From: Bacteroidales bacterium
GTDB taxonomy: Bacteria; Bacteroidota; Bacteroidia; Bacteroidales; UBA932
Direction of reading: 5' to 3'
Assembly (NCBI GenBank): GCA_017961345.1
Contig: JAGCXP010000040.1
Coordinates: 1-46,300 of the forward strand
Length of the DNA: 46,300 bases
The notes beneath the pieces are model-generated. The model saw only the letters and a list, made by a program, of their open reading frames with translations, was not told the origin of the DNA and ran no database searches. Of the stretch, positions 7,929 to 16,292 are shown piece after piece. A program made the translations under genes and the position numbers. The first letter of the stretch is position 1. The number at the start of each line of letters is the position of its first letter.

Positions 7929-10019
7929 CTAACGAATGATGCCGAGTTTGCGCAGAAGGGCTTCAGGAGCGGGGTCGTGACCGCGGAAATCCCGGTACAT
8001 CAGTGCCTCGTCGCGGCTGCCGCCTTTGGAGAGAATGTTCGTGCGGAACGCATCGGCCGCTTCCCGGCTGAAAATGCCTTTCTCCTGGAAGAGGCTGAAT
8101 GCATCCGCCTCCAGCACCTCGGCCCATTTATAAGAGTAGTAACCTGCGGCGTATCCGCCCGAGAAAATGTGGGTGAACGTCGGGGAGAAGGCCGTACCGT
8201 CGATGTGGAGCAGGACGGCCGTCGAAGAGAGCACCTTCTGCTCGAATGCCTCGCACTGCTCGGCGGGTGCGTCGTCCCGGTTGTGCCAGGCCATATCCAG
8301 GATGCCGAAGTGCAGCTGACGAACCTGGCTGTAGGCGGCCATGTAGTTCTGCGCCGCCTTAATCTTGTCCATCAACTCGACGGGAATGGTTTCTCCGGTC
8401 TGATAGTGGCGGGCGAAGGTGTTGAGGAATTCGCTCTCGTAGGCCCAGTTTTCCATGATTTGGCTGGGGAGTTCCACGAAGTCGCGGGCTACGGAGGTGC
8501 CGCTCAGTGAAGGATAGGTGCCCTCCGAAAGCATTCCGTGCAGGGAGTGTCCGAATTCGTGCAGGAGGGTGGTGAGTTCGTCGTGGGTAATCAGGGACGG
8601 TTTGTCGGCCGTCGGCTTGGTGAAGTTGGTGACGATGCTGATCAGCGGACGCACGTCTTCTCCTTCCGGTGTCTTGTACTGGTCGCGGAACGAAGTCATC
8701 CACGCCCCGCCGCGTTTGCTGTCGCGGGGGAAGAAATCCGCATAGAAAAGGGCGACGTGTTTTCCGTTCTCATCCGTTACGTCGTACACGCGCACGTCCG
8801 GATGATAGACGGGAATGTCCGTGCGGGGATTGAACTGCAGGCCGTAAAGCTTACCGGCCAGGCCGAACACGGCCTTGATGCAACTGTCAAGCTGGAAATA
8901 GGGCTTGAGCATTTCGTCGCTGAGGTCGTAGCGGGCGGCTTTGTATTTCTCCGTCCAGAAGGTGAAGTCCCAGGGCATCAGTTTCTGTCCCTCGAAACCG
9001 TTCTGCTTGGCATAGCGCTCGATTTCCGCCACCTCTTTGCGGGCGACGGGAAGCGACGGCTTCATCAGTTTGTCCAGGAAGGCATCGACCGTCTCCGGCG
9101 TTTTGGCCATCCGGTTCTCCAGCGCATATGCGGCGAAGTTGGAATAGCCCAGCAACCGGGCCAGTTCCTGCCGCAGGCTCAGAATCTCGTGAATCGTGCC
9201 GTCGTTGTCCCATTCTCCGCCCAGGGCTTTGCTGTTGTAGGCCTTGTAGAGTTTCTCGCGCAGATCGCGACGGGTGGAGTATTGCATGAAGGCCTTGTAA
9301 CTGGGATAGTTGAGGTCGATAACCCAACCCTCCATACCGGCATCCTTAGCGGTCAGGGCGGCCGCATCCCGCACGAAATCGGGCAGCCCGGCGAGATCCT
9401 CTTCCGTCGTCAGCTGCAGTTTGTACGCGTTCTTGGCGGCGAGGCTGTTCTTGCCGAACTTCAGCGAAGCGAGGGAAAGTTTCTCGGAGAGTTCCCCGTA
9501 GGTCTTTTTGTCTTCAGCGGAAAGGTTCGCGCCGTTGCGGACGAAGCCTTTGTAGGTCTTTTCCAGCAGCCGCATCTGTTCTTCGCTGAGACCGGCGCTG
9601 TCTTTGGACTCCCAGACGGCTTTGATGCGCTCGAAAAGGGGCTCGTTGAGGCTGATATACAGTTCGTAATCGTTCGTGAGCGGGGCCAGTTGCTCAGCGA
9701 TTTCCTGCATCGTGTCGCTGGTGTTCGCCTCCATCAGGTTGTAGAAGATATTGGCGGCCCGGGAAAACGCCTGGCAGGCATATTCCATGGCGGAGACGGT
9801 GTTCTCAAACGTGGGCGCATCGGGATTGGAAGCGATGGCGTCGATTTCTTTCTTTCCTTCCTCGATGGCCTTCTGGAAGGCGGGAAGGTAGTCGCTTTCC
9901 TTGATTTGGTCGAAGCGGGGCGCTCCGAAAGGAAGGTCGGAGGGGGCGATAACGGGATTTTCCATGTTGCAAGAGATAAGAAACAGGGCTGCGGAAAGGG
10001 TTAGGACGAATTTTCGCAT
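7929..10019 (-). CDS. dcp: M3 family peptidase, lipoprotein peptidyl-dipeptidase (Dcp-like)
   Basis: A 696-residue zinc metallopeptidase. The active site H487-E-F-G-H491 is followed by the typical SLHGMLSEG, with the third ligand region FVELPSQIMENW downstream. The C-terminal GGYAAGYYSYKWAEVLEADAF segment (in parts) is the conserved substrate-binding Tyr/Gly region of Dcp/PrlC. The N-terminus MRKFVLTLSAALFLIS-C17 is a lipoprotein signal with lipobox LISC, so the enzyme should be outside the cytoplasm and cut peptides before uptake. It is the first gene of the operon with OPT, pepT and the SDR gene (3-base gap). Its promoter lies in the 3' end of the preceding gene. Confidence 0.94.
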   Translation of the reverse strand: MRKFVLTLSAALFLISCNMENPVIAPSDLPFGAPRFDQIKESDYLPAFQKAIEEGKKEIDAIASNPDAPTFENTVSAMEYACQAFSRAANIFYNLMEANTSDTMQEIAEQLAPLTNDYELYISLNEPLFERIKAVWESKDSAGLSEEQMRLLEKTYKGFVRNGANLSAEDKKTYGELSEKLSLASLKFGKNSLAAKNAYKLQLTTEEDLAGLPDFVRDAAALTAKDAGMEGWVIDLNYPSYKAFMQYSTRRDLREKLYKAYNSKALGGEWDNDGTIHEILSLRQELARLLGYSNFAAYALENRMAKTPETVDAFLDKLMKPSLPVARKEVAEIERYAKQNGFEGQKLMPWDFTFWTEKYKAARYDLSDEMLKPYFQLDSCIKAVFGLAGKLYGLQFNPRTDIPVYHPDVRVYDVTDENGKHVALFYADFFPRDSKRGGAWMTSFRDQYKTPEGEDVRPLISIVTNFTKPTADKPSLITHDELTTLLHEFGHSLHGMLSEGTYPSLSGTSVARDFVELPSQIMENWAYESEFLNTFARHYQTGETIPVELMDKIKAAQNYMAAYSQVRQLHFGILDMAWHNRDDAPAEQCEAFEQKVLSSTAVLLHIDGTAFSPTFTHIFSGGYAAGYYSYKWAEVLEADAFSLFQEKGIFSREAADAFRTNILSKGGSRDEALMYRDFRGHDPAPEALLRKLGIIR

Positions 10020-10025
10020 AACGAT

Positions 10026-10439
10026 TTATTTTTTACAAATATAGTTATTCGTCCGCTTTTCTCCAAACCCGCGAAGCCGGCGAATCCCGAAAATTTTCTG
10101 GCCGGTCATCCGGTATTGAATGTCGTAGCAACTCATGGTAAGTGAACTGCGCCCCCGTATGACGCTCGTGACATATTCCGCCTGAAATCCCTGCGAAAGC
10201 AACAGGGACAGATCCATCGTATTGACGCCCTCTTCCAGCAACTCCTCCAGGATCCGGTGGTTTTTTTCCAGCGCCCGGTCGCTCTTTTCCCGGAAATGCC
10301 GCATGGCGCTGACGGCCCGGTTGTGATAGCGGTTCTTGCAGCGGTCGCTGCAAAACTTGCTGTCGCTGCGTTTCCCATAAGCGATTTCATCTCCGCATTC
10401 CAGACAGTGGGAGGAGGATATTTCCACTTCGTAGTCCAT
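10026..10439 (-). CDS. Small zinc-ribbon protein, Bacteroidota hypothetical
   Basis: A 137-residue cytosolic protein. Near the N-terminus it carries a four-cysteine knuckle, CLEC then FCSDRCKNRYHNR, which should bind one zinc and is seen in many short Bacteroidota proteins of unknown role. The rest is helical and basic (RHFREKSDRALEKNHRILEE) and ends FGEKRTNNYICKK. The ATG at 10439 is preferred to the TTG three codons upstream, because the upstream codon overlaps a TTTG sequence that could be part of a promoter. Nucleic-acid binding is possible but not shown. The promoter of the dcp operon is embedded in its last codons. Confidence 0.8.
   Translation of the reverse strand: MDYEVEISSSHCLECGDEIAYGKRSDSKFCSDRCKNRYHNRAVSAMRHFREKSDRALEKNHRILEELLEEGVNTMDLSLLLSQGFQAEYVTSVIRGRSSLTMSCYDIQYRMTGQKIFGIRRLRGFGEKRTNNYICKK
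10036..10067 (-). promoter_or_regulatory. Promoter of the dcp-OPT-pepT-SDR operon
   Basis: Minus strand: TTTG (10067-10064), 20-base spacer, TATATTTG (10043-10036), an excellent match to the Bacteroides consensus. The dcp ATG is 16 bases downstream of the box. The whole promoter lies within the coding 3' end of the zinc-ribbon gene. Confidence 0.75.
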
Positions 10440-10600
10440 GACGGGCAAAGGTGGGAAAAAGCTTTTGGAAAATGCGGAAAGTCAAGAAAAGAATTTCCTT
10501 TTTCAGCCCTTTTTGCCTTTTTTCATTTTTTTGCCAAAAACGGAAAAAAGTGCATTTGGTTCAAGAAAAGAAAACTTTTTTCCGCATTGTGAATTTGTTA

Positions 10601-10631
10601 TTGACAGCAGTAGCAAAAGTGCTTTCCTTTG
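10601..10631 (+). promoter_or_regulatory. Possible promoter of the ssb gene
   Basis: TTG (10601-10603), then 24 bases, then TTTG (10628-10631) preceded by TTCC rather than TAnn, so a partial match. It lies about 100 bases before the ssb start. The rest of the 294-base gap 10440-10733 is A/T-run rich and holds no gene I can support. Confidence 0.35.
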
Positions 10632-10733
10632 CATCGCCTTCGTCCCGCGGTTCCGTTCGCGAGGGAACTTTCCGCCAGGCGCCGGCGGGGGACGGGGCAA
10701 CTCAAGTCAAACCTTTAAAATCCAAAGGAAACA

Positions 10734-11078
10734 ATGGAACAAATGAACAGAATTGAACTCAAGGGAATTGTCGGCTCGGTGCGTCCCGGTGGAACGGCGG
10801 ACCGTAGAGCGGCCAATTTTTCCCTGGCTACCAGCCGGGCCTATACAAAAAAGGACGGCGCGGCTGTCATCGACACGGACTGGCACAATGTCGTCGCTTG
10901 GGAAGGCGGCAGAATCCCGTCCCTGGACAAAATCGAGAAAGGAGCCAAACTGCATATCATCGGCCGGATGAAGTACAACAAATGGACTTCTTCCGACGGT
11001 GTGGAAAGGACCGATGCCGAAGTGCAGGCCTCCCAGATTGAGACGATTGATGAAGATCTCTCCAGCCAGATGAGCTGA
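10734..11078 (+). CDS. ssb: Single-stranded DNA-binding protein, short form
   Basis: A 114-residue OB-fold protein. MNRIELKGIVGSVRP, FSLATSRAYTKKDGAAVIDTDW (in parts) HNVVAW, KGAKLHIIGRMKYNKW and the final TDAEVQASQIE strand follow the SSB pattern through the whole OB fold. It stops at EDLSSQMS directly after the fold and so lacks both the flexible linker and the acidic DDDIPF-type tip used by classical SSBs to recruit repair and replication enzymes. It may therefore be a second, accessory SSB rather than the replicative one. Upstream is the weak SD-like AAAGGA. A hairpin follows before tgt. Confidence 0.9.
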   Translation: MEQMNRIELKGIVGSVRPGGTADRRAANFSLATSRAYTKKDGAAVIDTDWHNVVAWEGGRIPSLDKIEKGAKLHIIGRMKYNKWTSSDGVERTDAEVQASQIETIDEDLSSQMS

Positions 11079-11118
11079 GCCCGCTTTCGGTCGGGTCTCT
11101 CCAAAGAGTCATGAATCA

Positions 11119-11159
11119 AACGGGCCGTCCGGGCGGTGGCAGCCGCTTGGGGGCCCGTT
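11119..11159 (+). terminator. Hairpin between ssb and tgt
   Basis: Arms AACGGGCC (11119-11126) and GGCCCGTT (11152-11159) form an 8-bp stem with a GC-rich inner loop that can pair further. There is no long T run after it, so it is a weak or Rho-assisted terminator. Confidence 0.5.
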
Positions 11160-11160
11160 C

Positions 11161-11190
11161 TTGAAGTTTGCCGGAGAATTCTTATCTTTG
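11161..11190 (+). promoter_or_regulatory. Promoter of tgt
   Basis: TTG (11161-11163), 19-base spacer, TATCTTTG (11183-11190), a strong match to the Bacteroides promoter. The tgt ATG begins only 5 bases after the box, so the mRNA is probably almost leaderless. Confidence 0.7.
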
Positions 11191-11194
11191 CAAG

Positions 11195-12325
11195 ATGAAT
11201 TTTTCGGTAACAGCTCTTGACAAAGCCTCGTCGGCCCGTTGCGGGCGGATGGAAACCGCGCATGGAGTCATCCATACTCCGATTTTTATGCCGGTCGGTA
11301 CGGTCGGTTCCGTCAAGGGCGTGTACCACCGCGATCTCAAGGAGGATATCGGTGCGGAAATCATCCTGGGCAACACCTACCACCTGTATCTCCGTCCCGG
11401 ACTGGACACCCTCCGCAAGGCGGGCGGCTTGCACCGTTTCGAGAACTGGGATCGTCCCATTCTGACGGACAGCGGCGGGTTCCAGGTGTTTTCCCTCGCG
11501 CCCATCCGCAAACTGACCCCCGAAGGCTGCACCTTCCGTTCGCATATCGACGGCTCGAAGCATACCTTCACGCCGGAGAACAACGTCGATACCCAGCGCA
11601 TCATCGGTGCGGACATTATCATGGCCCTCGACGAGTGCTGCCCGGGAGATGCGGACTATGCCTACGCGAAGAAATCCCTGAAACTGACCCAGGGCTGGCT
11701 CGAGCGCTGTGTCAGGCATTTTGATGAGACGGAGCCGCTCTACGGCTATCCGCAGGCGTTCTTCCCGATTATTCAGGGCTGTGTCTATCCCGACTTGCGC
11801 CTGCAGAGCGTCGAACACGCCGCGGCCCTCGACCGGGAGGGATATGCCATCGGCGGCCTGGCCGTCGGGGAACCCACCGAGAAGATGTATGAAATGCTGG
11901 AGCTGGTCTGCCCTGTCCTTCCCGCGGACAAACCCCGTTACCTGATGGGGGTGGGCACGCCGGCCAACCTTCTCGAGGCCATTGCCCGTGGAGTGGACAT
12001 GTTCGACTGCGTAATGCCCACGCGCAACGGCCGCAACGGAATGCTCTTTACCTGGGACGGCGTGATGAACATGCGCAACGCCCGCTGGGCGCAGGATTTT
12101 TCCGAGATTGACCCGAAGGGCACGTCCTTCGTGGACCACGCCTATACGAAAGCCTATCTGCGGCATCTTTTCATTGCCGGTGAGATGTTCGCCGCGCAGA
12201 TTGCCAGCGAACACAATCTGGCCTTTTATCTCGATCTGGTCCGTACGGCCCGCACCCATATCGAGGCGGGGGATTTCCTCGCCTGGAAAAACGCCGTCGT
12301 ACCCCAATTGATGCAGCGCGTATGA
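11195..12325 (+). CDS. tgt: tRNA-guanine transglycosylase (queuine tRNA-ribosyltransferase)
   Basis: A 376-residue enzyme that exchanges guanine 34 for preQ1 in GUN-anticodon tRNAs on the queuosine pathway. Hallmarks: ETAHGVIHTPIFMPVGT near the N-terminus, ILGNTYHLYLRPG, LTDSGGFQVFSL with the catalytic Asp, GGLAVGEP, and the nucleophile region GVDMFDCVMPTRNGRNG (in one stretch under 20). The ATG at 11195 is chosen over the in-frame TTG at 11168 because homologues start here and a promoter box lies at 11183-11190. The classical zinc cysteines (CxCxxC) are absent: the segment reads DPKGTSFVDHAYT. From memory Bacteroidota relatives share this. Its stop overlaps the next ATG (ATGA). Confidence 0.96.
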   Translation: MNFSVTALDKASSARCGRMETAHGVIHTPIFMPVGTVGSVKGVYHRDLKEDIGAEIILGNTYHLYLRPGLDTLRKAGGLHRFENWDRPILTDSGGFQVFSLAPIRKLTPEGCTFRSHIDGSKHTFTPENNVDTQRIIGADIIMALDECCPGDADYAYAKKSLKLTQGWLERCVRHFDETEPLYGYPQAFFPIIQGCVYPDLRLQSVEHAAALDREGYAIGGLAVGEPTEKMYEMLELVCPVLPADKPRYLMGVGTPANLLEAIARGVDMFDCVMPTRNGRNGMLFTWDGVMNMRNARWAQDFSEIDPKGTSFVDHAYTKAYLRHLFIAGEMFAAQIASEHNLAFYLDLVRTARTHIEAGDFLAWKNAVVPQLMQRV

Positions 12326-13413
12326 GTTTCCCCCTGAAAAAACTCGACTGGTATATCATGAGGAGGTTCATCCTGACCTTCTTCGTGGCCATCCTGCTGA
12401 TCATCGGGATTGTCATCATTTTCGACGTCAGTGAGAAAATCGACAACTTCGTCGAGCACGAGGCTCCCTTGAGCGCCATCATTCTCGATTATTACGTGAA
12501 TTTCGTCCCGTACTTCATCAACATGTTCAGTCCGCTGTTCGTGTTTATTACGGTGATATTCTTCACGTCGAAGATGGCCCAGAACTCCGAAATCGTCGCC
12601 ATTCTCTCCTGCGGCATCAGTTTCCACCGGATGATGGTGCCCTATTTCATTTCGGCCGCCATTATCGCTGCTATGTCCCTGAGCCTCAACCTTTTCATTA
12701 TTCCGCAGGCCAACGAGACCCGGCTGGAGTTTGAGGCAAAGTATGTCAAGCAGCCCTCGGCCCTGGCCGGTCAGAACGTGCACTATCAGATATCTCCGGG
12801 CGAATTTGTTTTCGTGGAGGGATTCAGTTCCTGGAACAATACCGCGTACAAGTTTACCCTCGAGCGCATCGAGCACGGCCGGCTGGTCTCCAAGCTTTCC
12901 GCCGAAACGGCCGTGTGGGATACGACCTTTGGCGGCTGGCGGCTGAACAAATATTTCATCCGCGACTACATGGATGATATGGAAGACGACATCCGCAGCG
13001 GCAATCAGATCGATACGGTAATCAACCTCACGGTGGATGATTTCTATCTCAACAAGGACATGGTGGAACGCCTGAGCCAGAAGCGCCTCAGCCAGCTGAT
13101 CCAGACCCAGCGCATGCGGGGAGACTCCAACGTCATGTACGCGGAAATCGAGCAGCACAACCGCTGGTCCCTGCCCTTCTCGGCATTTATCCTGACGATT
13201 ATCGGGGTGTCCCTGTCTTCGAAAAAACGACGCGGCGGCATCGGCTGGAACATAGCCATCGGTATCGCCCTGAGTTTTTCCTACATCCTCTTCATGCGCT
13301 TCAGCCAGATGTTCGTCTATACGGCTACGCTTCCGGCTTATATCGCCATTTGGCTGCCGAATCTGGTCTTTGCCATCATCGCGGCCGTGCTGTACAAGGT
13401 GGCGCCGAAGTAG
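12322..13413 (+). CDS. LptF/LptG family permease (YjgP/YjgQ)
   Basis: A 363-residue inner-membrane protein of the lipopolysaccharide-export ABC permease family. The N-terminal KLDWYIMRRFILTFFVAIL helix, the long periplasmic beta-jellyroll region between about residues 125 and 265, and the C-terminal helices starting near LPFSAFILTIIGVSLSSKKRRGG are all typical. LptF and LptG pair with the LptB ATPase to extract LPS towards the outer membrane. Which of the two paralogues this is cannot be decided. It is translationally coupled to tgt by a 4-base overlap. It converges with xth, and I see no clear terminator in the 22-base gap. Confidence 0.92.
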   Translation: MSFPLKKLDWYIMRRFILTFFVAILLIIGIVIIFDVSEKIDNFVEHEAPLSAIILDYYVNFVPYFINMFSPLFVFITVIFFTSKMAQNSEIVAILSCGISFHRMMVPYFISAAIIAAMSLSLNLFIIPQANETRLEFEAKYVKQPSALAGQNVHYQISPGEFVFVEGFSSWNNTAYKFTLERIEHGRLVSKLSAETAVWDTTFGGWRLNKYFIRDYMDDMEDDIRSGNQIDTVINLTVDDFYLNKDMVERLSQKRLSQLIQTQRMRGDSNVMYAEIEQHNRWSLPFSAFILTIIGVSLSSKKRRGGIGWNIAIGIALSFSYILFMRFSQMFVYTATLPAYIAIWLPNLVFAIIAAVLYKVAPK

Positions 13414-13435
13414 GCGTCGCGTTCAATCGGGAAAC

Positions 13436-14203
13436 TTATTTCAGTACGAGTTCGACCGGACAATGGTCCGAGCCGAAAATGTCGTTGCGAATCTCCGTTT
13501 GGGCGATGCGCGGGGTCAGATCGGCCTTGCCGAGTCCCGGTCCGGAAACGAGAAAATAATCGATGCGCCAGCCGGCATTCCGCTCCCGGGCGTTCATCCG
13601 GTACGACCACCAGGAATACTTTATTTCTTCCGGGTGCTGATAGCGCCAGCTGTCCACGAAACCGGACGCGAGCAGCGCGCTCATTTTGGCGCGTTCCTCG
13701 TCGGTGAAACCGGCGTTGAGGTGGTTGGTGGACGGGTTCTTCAGGTCGATTTCCTGATGGGCCACGTTCATGTCCCCGCAGACGATTACGCCCTTTTTCG
13801 CGGCGAGCGAAAGCAGATAGGCCCGGAAGTCGTCCTCCCACTTCTGCCGGTACTCCAGCCGGCGAAGGCCGTCCTGAGAGTTGGGAACATAGACGTTGAC
13901 AAGGTAGAATTCTTCCGTCTCCATGGTGATGACGCGCCCTTCACTGTCGTGCTCGGGAAGGCCGATGCCGTAAGACACGGAAAGGGGACTGATGCGCGAA
14001 TAAATGGCGGTGCCGGAATAGCCCTTTTTCTCGGCATAGTTCCAAAACGACTGATAGCCGAGGAATTCGAGGTCAATCTGCCCGGCTTGGAGCTTGGTCT
14101 CCTGCAGGCAGACGAAATCCGCGTCGAAGGCTTCGAAGATTTCGGGAAAGCCTTTTCCGCAGACGGCCCGCAGGCCGTTGACGTTCCAACTGACGAATTT
14201 CAT
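13436..14203 (-). CDS. xth: Exodeoxyribonuclease III
   Basis: A 255-residue Mg-dependent AP endonuclease and 3'-exonuclease of the endonuclease/exonuclease/phosphatase family, acting in base-excision repair. Visible motifs: SWNVNGLRA at the N-terminus (Asn metal ligand), LQETK with Glu35, YGIGLPEHDSEGRVI, GDMNVAH (catalytic Asp/Asn) around 150-156, RIDYFLVS, and the terminal GSDHCPVELVL with the catalytic Asp-His. Length and order are normal. Its ATG overlaps the cysS stop codon by one base (TAATG), so the two genes share a transcript. Confidence 0.97.
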   Translation of the reverse strand: MKFVSWNVNGLRAVCGKGFPEIFEAFDADFVCLQETKLQAGQIDLEFLGYQSFWNYAEKKGYSGTAIYSRISPLSVSYGIGLPEHDSEGRVITMETEEFYLVNVYVPNSQDGLRRLEYRQKWEDDFRAYLLSLAAKKGVIVCGDMNVAHQEIDLKNPSTNHLNAGFTDEERAKMSALLASGFVDSWRYQHPEEIKYSWWSYRMNARERNAGWRIDYFLVSGPGLGKADLTPRIAQTEIRNDIFGSDHCPVELVLK

Positions 14204-15729
14204 TATTCGAGGGTCCAGCTTGCTCCGTCCTTGCCGTCCTTGACGCAGATGCCGAGGGCTTTGAGGGCGTCGCGAATCTTGTCCGAGGTAGCCCAGTCTT
14301 TATTCTCACGGGCGGTTTTACGCTCTTCCAGCACGAGATCCATCAGACCGGCGATGACGCTTCCCTGTTTGTCGGAGCCGTTTTCCTCGTCCCTGAGGCC
14401 GAGGACGCCGAAGACGATGTCGTCGAAGAGCTGGCAGAGGGCGTCGAGGTCGTTCTTGGAGAGCGAGAGCTTGCCGTCTTTGGCCGAGTTGATAATCCGG
14501 ACCGCCTCGAAAAGGTTGGAGAGGGCGATCGGGGTGTTCAAGTCGTCGCAGAGCGCCTCGTAAATGCCGTCGAAAATCTTGACGATTTCCGCATTGTCGG
14601 CCTGGCAACGCTCGGGGGCGACGGCGCTCGAGACTTCACCGTAGGGCAGGGCGGGCGCCTTGCGAGAGGCCATTGCGTAAAGGTCTTTCCCGGCCTGGAG
14701 CAGGCGTTTGAGCGCCTTTTCGGCGGCCTGGAGTGCTTCGTTGCTGAAGTCCAGCGTGCCGCGGTAATGGGCCTGGAGGATGAAGAAACGGACGGTCATC
14801 GGGCTGTACGCCTGCTCGAGTTTCGGATGGTCGCCGGCGAAAAGCTGGGGCAGGGTGATAAAGTTGCCCAGCGACTTGCCCATTTTCTGTCCGTTAATCG
14901 TAATCATGTTGTTGTGCACCCAATAGTGCACGCCCTGCGTGCCGCGGGAAGCGACGTTCTGGGCGATTTCGCACTCGTGGTGGGGGAAGAGCAGGTCCAT
15001 GCCGCCGCCGTGGATGTCAAACTCGCGGCCGAGGTATTTTTCGCCCATGACCGAGCACTCCAGGTGCCAGCCGGGGAAACCCTCGCCCCAGGGGGAAGGC
15101 CAGCGCATGATGTGCTGGGGCTCCGCCTTTTTCCAAATGGCGAAATCGTAAGGGGCGCGCTTGTCGCTCTGACCGTCGAGGTTGCGCGTGCCCTCGAGGG
15201 TGTCGTCGAGGTTGCGGCCCGAGAGAATGCCGTAGTGGTGGTCTTTGTTGTATTTCTGCACGTCGAAATAGACGCTGCCGTTGCTTTCGTACGCATAGCC
15301 GCTCTCGAGGATGGCCTTGACGGCCTCAATCTGCTCGACGATGTGGCCGGATGCCCGCGGCTCGATGGAAGGGGGAGCCACGTTCAACTGACGCATGGCC
15401 TCGTGGTAGCGGAGGGTGCAGGCCTGGACCACTTCCATCGGTTCCAGCTGCTCCAGCCGCGCTTTCTTTGCAATCTTATCTTCCCCTTCATCGGCGTCGT
15501 GCTCAAGATGGCCTACGTCCGTGATGTTGCGGACATAGCGCACCTTGTAACCCAGGTGCCGCAGAAACTTGGTCAATACATCGTAGGTAACCCCCGGGCG
15601 CGCGTGGCCCAGGTGGGCGTCTCCATACACGGTAGGACCGCAGACATAGATGCCGACATGTCCCGGATGGATGGGCTTGAACAGTTCTTTCTGGCGGGAA
15701 AGCGTGTTTGTGATGAATAAATCTCTCAT
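14203..15729 (-). CDS. cysS: Cysteinyl-tRNA synthetase
   Basis: Class I aminoacyl-tRNA synthetase of 508 residues. Zinc and active-site residues are visible: Cys30 in YVCGPTVYG, the HIGH-type motif H39-L-G-H42, the W-H-L-E-C zinc Cys and FPHHECE His, and the KMSKS-type loop K282-M-G-K-S286. The C-terminal DALR-like region and end domain ([20 protein letters not shown]) are present. A TAATTTTG box (15744-15737) sits 8 bases before the ATG, so the transcript has almost no leader. It shares a short divergent promoter region with the DUF6913-like gene and is coupled to xth. Confidence 0.97.
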   Translation of the reverse strand: MRDLFITNTLSRQKELFKPIHPGHVGIYVCGPTVYGDAHLGHARPGVTYDVLTKFLRHLGYKVRYVRNITDVGHLEHDADEGEDKIAKKARLEQLEPMEVVQACTLRYHEAMRQLNVAPPSIEPRASGHIVEQIEAVKAILESGYAYESNGSVYFDVQKYNKDHHYGILSGRNLDDTLEGTRNLDGQSDKRAPYDFAIWKKAEPQHIMRWPSPWGEGFPGWHLECSVMGEKYLGREFDIHGGGMDLLFPHHECEIAQNVASRGTQGVHYWVHNNMITINGQKMGKSLGNFITLPQLFAGDHPKLEQAYSPMTVRFFILQAHYRGTLDFSNEALQAAEKALKRLLQAGKDLYAMASRKAPALPYGEVSSAVAPERCQADNAEIVKIFDGIYEALCDDLNTPIALSNLFEAVRIINSAKDGKLSLSKNDLDALCQLFDDIVFGVLGLRDEENGSDKQGSVIAGLMDLVLEERKTARENKDWATSDKIRDALKALGICVKDGKDGASWTLE

Positions 15730-15736
15730 AGGGCTG

Positions 15737-15765
15737 CAAAATTAGCAATTTTTTTTGTATCTTTG
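15737..15765. promoter_or_regulatory. Compact divergent promoter region (cysS / DUF6913-like gene)
   Basis: Minus-strand box TAATTTTG (15744-15737) for cysS and plus-strand box TATCTTTG (15758-15765) for the rightward gene. The start codons lie 8 and 7 bases beyond their boxes. No good -33 TTTG is seen for either. The two start codons are only 42 bases apart. Confidence 0.55.
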
Positions 15766-15771
15766 TCTGCT

Positions 15772-16290
15772 ATGTTGAATTTGAAGGAATATCTGCGCCG
15801 CCGGATTCTCGACCGTGTTTCCTACAAGGGACCGACCGGTCTGGTCCCGCTCAAGGGGATGAAACACGCGACCATCCTGCTGGATACTTCCACGCCCCGG
15901 CTTTTTGATTTTCAGGAGTCCCTGCGCAAGTTTTTCGATGCCTACGGTATCGCCAGCGCCTTCTATTTCCTGAATTTGGGCAAGGAAGAGACCCCGGCTC
16001 CCCAGTTTTCCCTCCCGGCCAGCACCCTTTCGAAAAATCAGCTTTCCGGCTATACCAAGCGGCCGCAGCTCGACAAGTTCAACCCGGCCTTTTTCAAGAA
16101 ATGCGACATCTTCGTTTCGTTCTCACGGGAAGATATCTTTCCCCACAAGTATCTCTGTGTCGCCATACCCGCCGATTTCAAGGTGGGGCCGTTCAACGAC
16201 CCGGAATATAAGTTCAACCTCGTCCTTTCCGCCTCCGACGCTCCGTCGATGCTATCCTGCCTGAAGGACATGCTGACCAAGATTGCCTAA
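15772..16290 (+). CDS. DUF6913-like conserved Bacteroidota protein
   Basis: A 172-residue soluble protein without signal peptide. It starts MLNLKEYLRRRI and has a Rossmann-like alternation: hydrophobic strand HATILLDTS, helix around FDFQESLRKFFDAYG, strand ASAFYFLNLG, then CDIFVSFSRED and YLCVAIPADFKVGPFN. This agrees with a family I recall as DUF6913, known only from Bacteroidota and of unknown role. The assignment is from memory and moderately sure. The ATG at 15772 is chosen over an upstream in-frame codon at 15763 because that codon lies inside the promoter box. It is followed after 2 bases by the DUF368 gene, so they are likely co-transcribed. Confidence 0.75.
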   Translation: MLNLKEYLRRRILDRVSYKGPTGLVPLKGMKHATILLDTSTPRLFDFQESLRKFFDAYGIASAFYFLNLGKEETPAPQFSLPASTLSKNQLSGYTKRPQLDKFNPAFFKKCDIFVSFSREDIFPHKYLCVAIPADFKVGPFNDPEYKFNLVLSASDAPSMLSCLKDMLTKIA

Positions 16291-16292
16291 GC

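Noticed and set aside
8538..10004. Plus-strand open frame of 488 codons opposite the M3 peptidase
   Set aside because: Shadow of dcp, whose zinc motif and lipobox are clear.
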